Shown here piece by piece: positions 58,671 through 64,000 of a stretch of 64,000 nt of DNA (within the stretch, counting starts at the first letter, position 1; each line of letters opens with the position of its first letter). The notes under the pieces are model-generated. The model ran no database searches. It was not told where the DNA came from and saw only the letters and a list, made by a program, of their open reading frames with translations. The translations under genes were made by a program, and so were the position numbers. Source of the DNA: Leishmania mexicana MHOM/GT/2001/U1103 (taxonomy: Eukaryota > Euglenozoa > Kinetoplastea > Trypanosomatida > Trypanosomatidae); NCBI RefSeq assembly GCF_000234665.1, contig NC_018327.1, forward strand, positions 529,998-593,997, read 5' to 3'.

Positions 58671-60481
58671 GGGGGGTGACTGCTGTGACGTTGACGTGTG
58701 CGTGGATGGTTTCAGGTGTTCACATTTTCAGAAGGGCAGAACAAAGGACATCAGCTAACAAAGGATTCGCGAAGATGCTTTGGCGCACCACCTTCGTGGA
58801 CTTGCCAGATTGCCACACGCTTGCGCATTGGAGAGCCCACGTCTGCAAGCACCCTCATACTGTTGCCCTGCAGACTCTGCCCGCGACTTGTCTTCGGTAT
58901 GTCTACGTTGCGACTCCTCCGCCAACCCAGGTAGGGGGTGGGGGCATCGCCCGCCTTCCCCCGTGCGGCGGGTTATTTTTACTGTCCTGCACGCGCACCG
59001 GCAGAGGCGCATACGTATCGTCATGCGCATCTCTTTTCTGTGCATCCTCCCCCCACTGCGTCTCTCACTCTCGTTGGACCTCTCTCCTCGTACAATGGCT
59101 GCACCACACAAGATCTCTTGCGCGCGCACATAGACATACATCAACGCCTCTAAGACGACGACAAGATCCGCAAAACATCGGCTAGTGTCACTCTTCTCCG
59201 TTGTGTTTTTCCAGATTTGAGCACTTGGACCCCCCCCCTCCCCCACATTGTCGAGCATCCACGCTTGCTTCCCTTGTATCCGCCGCTTGCCGTGCTGCAA
59301 ACCGTAAACGGCGCGCCAGTGGCGGGGAGGAGACTCCGCTGCGGGAAGGAAACAGAGAAGGTGGGCACGAACAACACCAACAAGACACGGTGTTGGTGGT
59401 TGTGGTTGTGCTGGGAGCTGTTGTGCGTGACTGCGCAGGCGAACCATCGCCGCCTCTCTCGTTCTTCTTGCTCGCACACGTGCGCTTTTACCAGCACACA
59501 ACCATAATCGACTCATCGCTCCATCCTTCTCGTTTCCGTCTCGTCCCCCTTCATCCGACCCCACCTCCTCACCTTCTGCGGCGTCCAGGCACTGCAACGC
59601 CTATCCACCCGCAGAACTGCAGCGCAAGTAGGTGCGTGCGAGTGCGAATTCCCTCCCCCCAGACACCAAAACAATAGCCACATAAATACAAAGACGGTCC
59701 GGTAGCCAAAGTACATAATAAAATCATAACTCCCTCCCCCCTCACCGTGTCGCTCTCCCCCTCCCCCTCCTTGACCCCTCCCCCCTCGCCGCCCACCGCC
59801 GCTCGATTCACGAACGCTTTCTGTGACGGCTTTCTTTTAGTTTTATTTCTCTGCCCCCTTTTTTTATCTCTCCGTGTGCGTGTGCGTGTGTGTACCCCCG
59901 GCTTCACATTCGTTTGGCGAACTTTGGCTCGCTCTTATACCTCTTTCTTTTCTTCTCACCACCACCCTACTACACCACCGCCACCACCGCCACATGTGCA
60001 CAGCGGAGTTGGCTACTCACCACGTGCACATCTGCCCACCTCTCTTTCATTCCTTCCCTTCACGTCTTCCTTGAAGGGAGCGGTGTTGGTGTCTTGCGCT
60101 TCCGGCGGAGCCTATTGAACTGTTTTCAGGGGTGAGGGTCTCCCGTTGGGCCTAGCGAGAACGAAGAGATCCGCCCGCACAGGCCTGCACATTCACAGCT
60201 GAGCTCAGCGGGCGAGGGGCGAAAGGGGAGAGAAGGGAAAACGAAAGATACGACACCCCTTCGAATACGTCGACGGCATCCTTTCGCATTGCCATTCTCT
60301 CTCTTCCTCGCTCTCGTGCCCTACACACACGCCGCCGTGCAACCGTTCTGCTCCCTGTCCGGCGCTCCGCCCCTCTGCGAACCCGCTTTTGCCCGACGCC
60401 GAAGGAGCGGAAAGAGACAAGGGGCGAGCATCGCTCTTGACAGTCCGCCGCCGTCGTCATTGCACACCTCGAAACCTTTTC

Positions 60482-60516
60482 ATATATATGGTATATATAC
60501 ATATATATATATATAT
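60482..60516. repeat. AT dinucleotide repeat (palindromic)
   Basis: Alternating AT/TA units interrupted once near 60490 by GG. Such tracts are self-complementary and often length-variable. It lies in the long intergenic region before the right-edge gene. Confidence 0.7.
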
Positions 60517-60561
60517 GATATTCCTGTGACCTACATCTCGTTGTTGTGACACCTTCTCTTT

Positions 60562-60598
60562 GCGTGTGCGCGCGTGTGTGTGTGTGTGTGTGTGCGTG
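60562..60598. repeat. TG/CG microsatellite
   Basis: A mixed GT/GC run, about 37 bp, with its core a perfect GT repeat at about 60574-60594. A second TG repeat lies at about 61367-61388. Confidence 0.7.
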
Positions 60599-62163
60599 CC
60601 TCTTCTTCTTCCTGTTTTTGTTGTCGTTGTTGGCTCTCCCACTTCACCCATTCACCTTCGGTTTGTTGCTGCCGTTGCTGCTGCTTTCTTTCTCCACCGC
60701 CCTTTCCTTCGTTGTTTCGCTCTCTCTCTCTCTCTGCGTGTGCGTGTGCGTGTGGGCACCAGTGCACATCTGCTGTCTATTGCCAGCGCTCCCGTAAGCC
60801 TAACTCTCTCTTTCTCTGCCACTTGGGTCCACTCCGACGTACGGCCACGGCGGCAGCCACGCGAACTTGACCTTGGATATAATTCTTAGTGGCGCAAATC
60901 TCTCAGCGGCGGTACAACACATCGACAGTCGGAGGTGGCGTGCTTCCTTGCTTGTGCGCCTTTTGTTGCTTCCACTTGTGTTTTTCTATTTGTTCCCCCT
61001 TCCGTATTTGGGCAGTTATCGTGGCTGCCCTCCCCTGCACCCTCTACGACCACCTGCCTGCCTGTCTCCCTTCTTAACATTGGTGCTTGCTTTACCCCAG
61101 AAGGCTACGTGCTTTGGGAGCGGGGAGGGATCTCCTACTATTGGGCTATTCCGCTGTGCTTCTTTTCATTTTTGTTGGCGTCGTGTGCGTCGCAGCACGC
61201 GTGGTGCGGGTACCCTCTCCTTTCCTGTCTCTTGCGCGCGTGCTAATTCGCATCATCTGCGCCACGCCGGTAGCCTTCCCCCGCCTTCCGTCGCCTCGAC
61301 AGCGGCTTCATCTTTTCCGTGTTTAGTGCCACCTTCTTCTTCCTTTTCTGCACACCGTGTGTGCTGTTTGTGTGTGTGTGTGTGTGTACCAGCTCTTCCA
61401 TCCCCCCTCGACCCCCTCCCCCCGCCGCACCACCGCACTACCGTCTTTCTTGGCGTGTCTGTCTGTCGTGTTCTCCACTGGACTACTGCTGCCGCTTTTC
61501 CGTTGTTCCTTTTTTCTCTTTTCATTTTTCGCTGTGGTCGCGTCAGCGGTGTTCATTGGCCGCTGCCACGCCTCTCCTCTCACTCTCCTGGCGTCATCGT
61601 CCTTGACGCCGCAACTGTCGGTAACCAGAGGAAAAGGGAAGCCCCCCCTCCCCCCGAAAGTTCTCTTCACTCAAGAGGGCGAAGTGCGGCGTGTGCACAG
61701 CCGCTTGTACACCTCGGCCGGCACTTCGATTCACGCCGCCCCCTACCCTCTCCCCCGAGGTGCACACACGTACACAGCCGCGCGACTCACTGTGCTTGGG
61801 TTAGGCTGCACGACTGTCACCAGTACACGATTCTCATCAACGCCAGCGTCTTTGCCGAATTCGACGGAACTGCGCGTTCGCCGCGCTCGGCGCTGCAAAG
61901 GACTACAGCGGTGGTACTGCCGGGCGCGGAGTGTGTGCAAAGAGGACGCACGACGACGACACACCGGAAAACAGCTGCGCCGGGGGCCAGTGCTATTGCC
62001 TTGGGTCTCCACATCGACGGACTCGTTCTCCGACAGCAACTCAACAACTGCAGCAGAGATTGGAAGCGGGCCCTTGCCCATCCGCCGCCGTTTCGTACAC
62101 TGCCGGCGTGGTCGGACACACCTTTTGGATTCGCAGCGGCACGAGAGCCGATTGGGGGCACCA

Positions 62164-64000
62164 ATGCACGAAGCGATACTAAGTCTTCACAACTCGCCAG
62201 GGAGCCTCTTGTCAGCTGATCGGAGATTCTGCTCCACCCTCGATAGCAGCGTACGCCGGAGCACTCCGCAGGTGCTGCAACCGCCTCCGCCGTCTCGCTT
62301 ACCGAGGCGGGTAAGCTCGCCACCACTCACATCGCCGTCGACCACGGTGGCGAGAGAAAGCTCCAGCGGATCAGAAAGACACCGCGGGGCACCGCAAGGC
62401 CCCAGTTTCGATTCCATCGCTGCCATGAACAAACGGACGCAAGAAGGACTCGCCACGTCGCACCTGGACACGCCAGATTCGCGCGATAGTAGTACCCTTG
62501 ATCGCAGTCAGTGCCAGAGCCTAGACCTGCCCCCCAAGAACCGAGGAGGCATGCGGAAGCGGAGCGGTGGGGTTGATATGGCCTCAGAGGTCTCCTCCAA
62601 CTATCGCACCGGGGTGGGTGCCACGCTAGCTGAGGCGGCGGGCGTCGCTGGTGGCACGATTGCGTCGGATGAGATGGACCGCAGGAGTGTGAGCGGATCC
62701 GGCGGGCCGAGCTGCAGAACCGGCTCCTTGCTGACCATCGACTACTCCGGCAGTCCTCTCACGGTGGCGGTCAACAGTGCGAACGCGAACAACGCCATGA
62801 AAAAGGCGAGCAGCGCTGCTGGTGCGGACAGTGTTTCGATTAGCAGACCTGTACGTCTCAGCTTGACTCCATCGACGCCGCTTGCCGAAGCGGCATCCGG
62901 CTCAGCGGCTTCGAACGCCACACAGTCGAAGGCGTCATCGAGCCCTTTAGTGGCACAGCCAGAGGTTGTGAACACGCCACTATCCCTGATGCGCCAAGCC
63001 CCGCTAAAGTCGCCTAGCGGAGTGTCGCGCCACCGCAGTGGCCGCTCCTGGCAGGATTCATGTGTCTCTCTTTCTGTAGCGTCCACTATCTCCGTGGAGG
63101 ACCCGAGTCACCCGCACCGCAGCCGTCTCGAGAGTTCCGCGTGCTCGTCTTGCACGGGCACGGGAGTGAGCGACTTTCCTAGGCCGGTGCTCAATCGCCG
63201 CGTGCACTTCTTGTTGGATGATCCTGCCGGAGGTGGTTTCGCTGCTGCTGATGGCCCGACGGAGTCTCTGCGGTGCAGCGATGATGCCAGAGCGCGGCTT
63301 CCGCTTTGCCAACCTGCCTGCTCGATTGTGGTGTCAACGCCATCTGATACGGATCAAAGGCCGGCCTTCTCCGCGAACAGCAGCAGTAACAGCAAGTCCT
63401 CCCTGAGTGCGTCACCTGAGTCACTCAATGGGCAGCTGCAGCTCGGCCCCTCCCTCGATCGGTTGTCGACAGCGGTTGCTCAAAGCGGGGGCGCCTCGTT
63501 CTTGCTGCACCTCAACAAGAGAGAGGGACGCATCGAGGCGACGCCAGCCTTCGTCCCGGCCAAAAGCCCGGGCAGCAGTGGCATCAGGGGCACCGAGGGT
63601 GGTGGTGTGTGCTTGAACTCTGCTCTCGCCGCGACGACAGCGTCTGCGACGGGTCTCGCTTCCTCGCGGAGCAGCAGCTCGGGCATCCACGCTACTGCAA
63701 CCTACCAGCCGGGCCAGCCGCTGCCCAAGCCAGCGCTAAAGCAGGTCTCTCGATACAGCGAAGGCTGTAGCGCCGCCGACAGTCACACGGGTTCGAAACC
63801 CGTGAGAGAAGGCAGCGATCGATGGTCATGGTGGCGGTCTAACGCCGCGGCGGGTGCTGGCAGGACGGCAGCCGGGTCCCCTGGACCGCCGTCCTTGACG
63901 GGTGTGGTGGGACGGCGCTTCACAAGCTACTTGCAAGGAGTGCCCATTTCTCGACAGCGGCATCGCGTGCGCGCCGGTGAGGCATCCGCAACGGCAGGGA
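62164..64000 (+). CDS. Partial Ser-rich protein with RVxF-type motif, runs off right edge
   Basis: The frame is open from 61327 to the window end, and its first ATG is at 62164, which is also the first ATG in any frame after about 61545. It gives at least 612 residues, beginning MHEAILSLHNSPGSLLSADR. The sequence is Ser/Ala/Pro/Gly-rich with many SP and RxxS sites (RRVSSPP near 40, RLSLTPSTP near 235), typical of a disordered, phosphorylated regulatory region. At residues 346-349 is RVHF, preceded by Asn-Arg and followed by Leu-Leu-Asp-Asp. It fits the [RK]-V-x-F ligand consensus of protein phosphatase 1 (inference from motif only). No domain is recognised. The folded part, if any, must lie beyond the window. 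Confidence 0.65.
   Translation, partial: MHEAILSLHNSPGSLLSADRRFCSTLDSSVRRSTPQVLQPPPPSRLPRRVSSPPLTSPSTTVARESSSGSERHRGAPQGPSFDSIAAMNKRTQEGLATSHLDTPDSRDSSTLDRSQCQSLDLPPKNRGGMRKRSGGVDMASEVSSNYRTGVGATLAEAAGVAGGTIASDEMDRRSVSGSGGPSCRTGSLLTIDYSGSPLTVAVNSANANNAMKKASSAAGADSVSISRPVRLSLTPSTPLAEAASGSAASNATQSKASSSPLVAQPEVVNTPLSLMRQAPLKSPSGVSRHRSGRSWQDSCVSLSVASTISVEDPSHPHRSRLESSACSSCTGTGVSDFPRPVLNRRVHFLLDDPAGGGFAAADGPTESLRCSDDARARLPLCQPACSIVVSTPSDTDQRPAFSANSSSNSKSSLSASPESLNGQLQLGPSLDRLSTAVAQSGGASFLLHLNKREGRIEATPAFVPAKSPGSSGIRGTEGGGVCLNSALAATTASATGLASSRSSSSGIHATATYQPGQPLPKPALKQVSRYSEGCSAADSHTGSKPVREGSDRWSWWRSNAAAGAGRTAAGSPGPPSLTGVVGRRFTSYLQGVPISRQRHRVRAGEASATAG

Larger units (their letters stand above)
58671..62163. 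other. Long intergenic region (3.5 kb) with microsatellites and long leader
   Basis: I found no supported gene. The segment has strong pyrimidine bias, a TA-rich palindromic repeat at about 60482-60516, TG repeats at about 60562-60598 and 61367-61388, and many C and T runs. A long open frame at 60867-62219 lies in this pyrimidine-rich sequence, starts without ATG and overlaps the start of the next gene, so I do not accept it. A strong polypyrimidine tract at about 61490-61535 is followed by AG near 61545, leaving a leader of about 620 nt with no ATG before 62164. Confidence 0.5.

Noticed and set aside
58755..59597. Minus-strand open frame of 280 codons
   Set aside because: It is antisense to pyrimidine-rich intergenic sequence in a region where all genes are on the plus strand, and has no recognisable motif or start context.
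60867..62219. Long plus-strand open frame of 450 codons
   Set aside because: It starts at TTG, consists of pyrimidine-rich low-complexity translation crossing a TG microsatellite, contains the probable acceptor of the next gene, and ends inside that gene. It has no family signature.
63730..63812. tRNA-like T-arm (CACGGGTTCGAAACCCGTG, 63786-63804)
   Set aside because: The palindrome resembles a B box, but no A box, anticodon arm or paired acceptor stem of tRNA size fits, and it lies inside an open coding frame.

Overview
The window reads as nuclear DNA of a trypanosomatid, most likely Leishmania. The grounds are long intron-free genes in one-directional arrays, polypyrimidine tracts followed by AG upstream of most start codons (spliced-leader acceptors), G+C-rich low-complexity proteins, CA/TG microsatellites between genes, and five copies of a roughly 515 bp SIDER-type retroposon. 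The order coronin - SIR2rp2 - CCT gamma agrees with my memory of Leishmania chromosome 23. The species cannot be fixed from the sequence.

Layout. Two genes lie on the minus strand at the left: one runs off the edge (1-123) and one codes for a coiled-coil protein (571-1971). All later genes are on the plus strand, so 1972-6620 is a divergent strand-switch region, the usual kind of transcription start region in these organisms. Its core (about 2200-5338) has abnormal, homopolymer-rich sequence with no coding signal. It stops exactly where a SIDER copy begins, which suggests low-quality or misassembled sequence.

Plus-strand genes in order: a small membrane protein; coronin; mitochondrial ribosomal protein uS9m; a frame-disrupted TMEM234-like pseudogene; membrane-bound histidine acid phosphatase; an RsmH/METTL15-type rRNA methyltransferase; SIR2rp2; CCT gamma; a kinetoplast-associated HMG-like protein; a PPR+SAP protein; an RPGRIP1L-like C2 protein of the ciliary transition zone; a low-complexity hypothetical; a RICTOR/AVO3 homologue (TORC2); another hypothetical; two tandem paralogous membrane-anchored proteins; an EXO1-like nuclease; a 1300-residue probable mitochondrial protein; and a Ser-rich protein running off the right edge after a leader of about 620 nt with no ATG.

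There are no operons in the bacterial sense. The genes form one polycistronic unit processed by trans-splicing, and neighbours need not share a pathway. Several products are nevertheless mitochondrial or probably so (uS9m, RsmH-like, SIR2rp2, KAP-like, PPR-SAP, possibly the 1300-residue protein). The most notable structures are the SIDER pairs: a direct pair (426 of 427 bases identical) bracketing the small membrane protein and coronin, and an inverted pair (about 98-99% identical) bracketing RsmH and SIR2rp2. The tandem membrane paralogues and the TMEM234-like pseudogene are the main gene-level surprises. I found no CRISPR array, tRNA or rRNA gene, or autonomous transposon.
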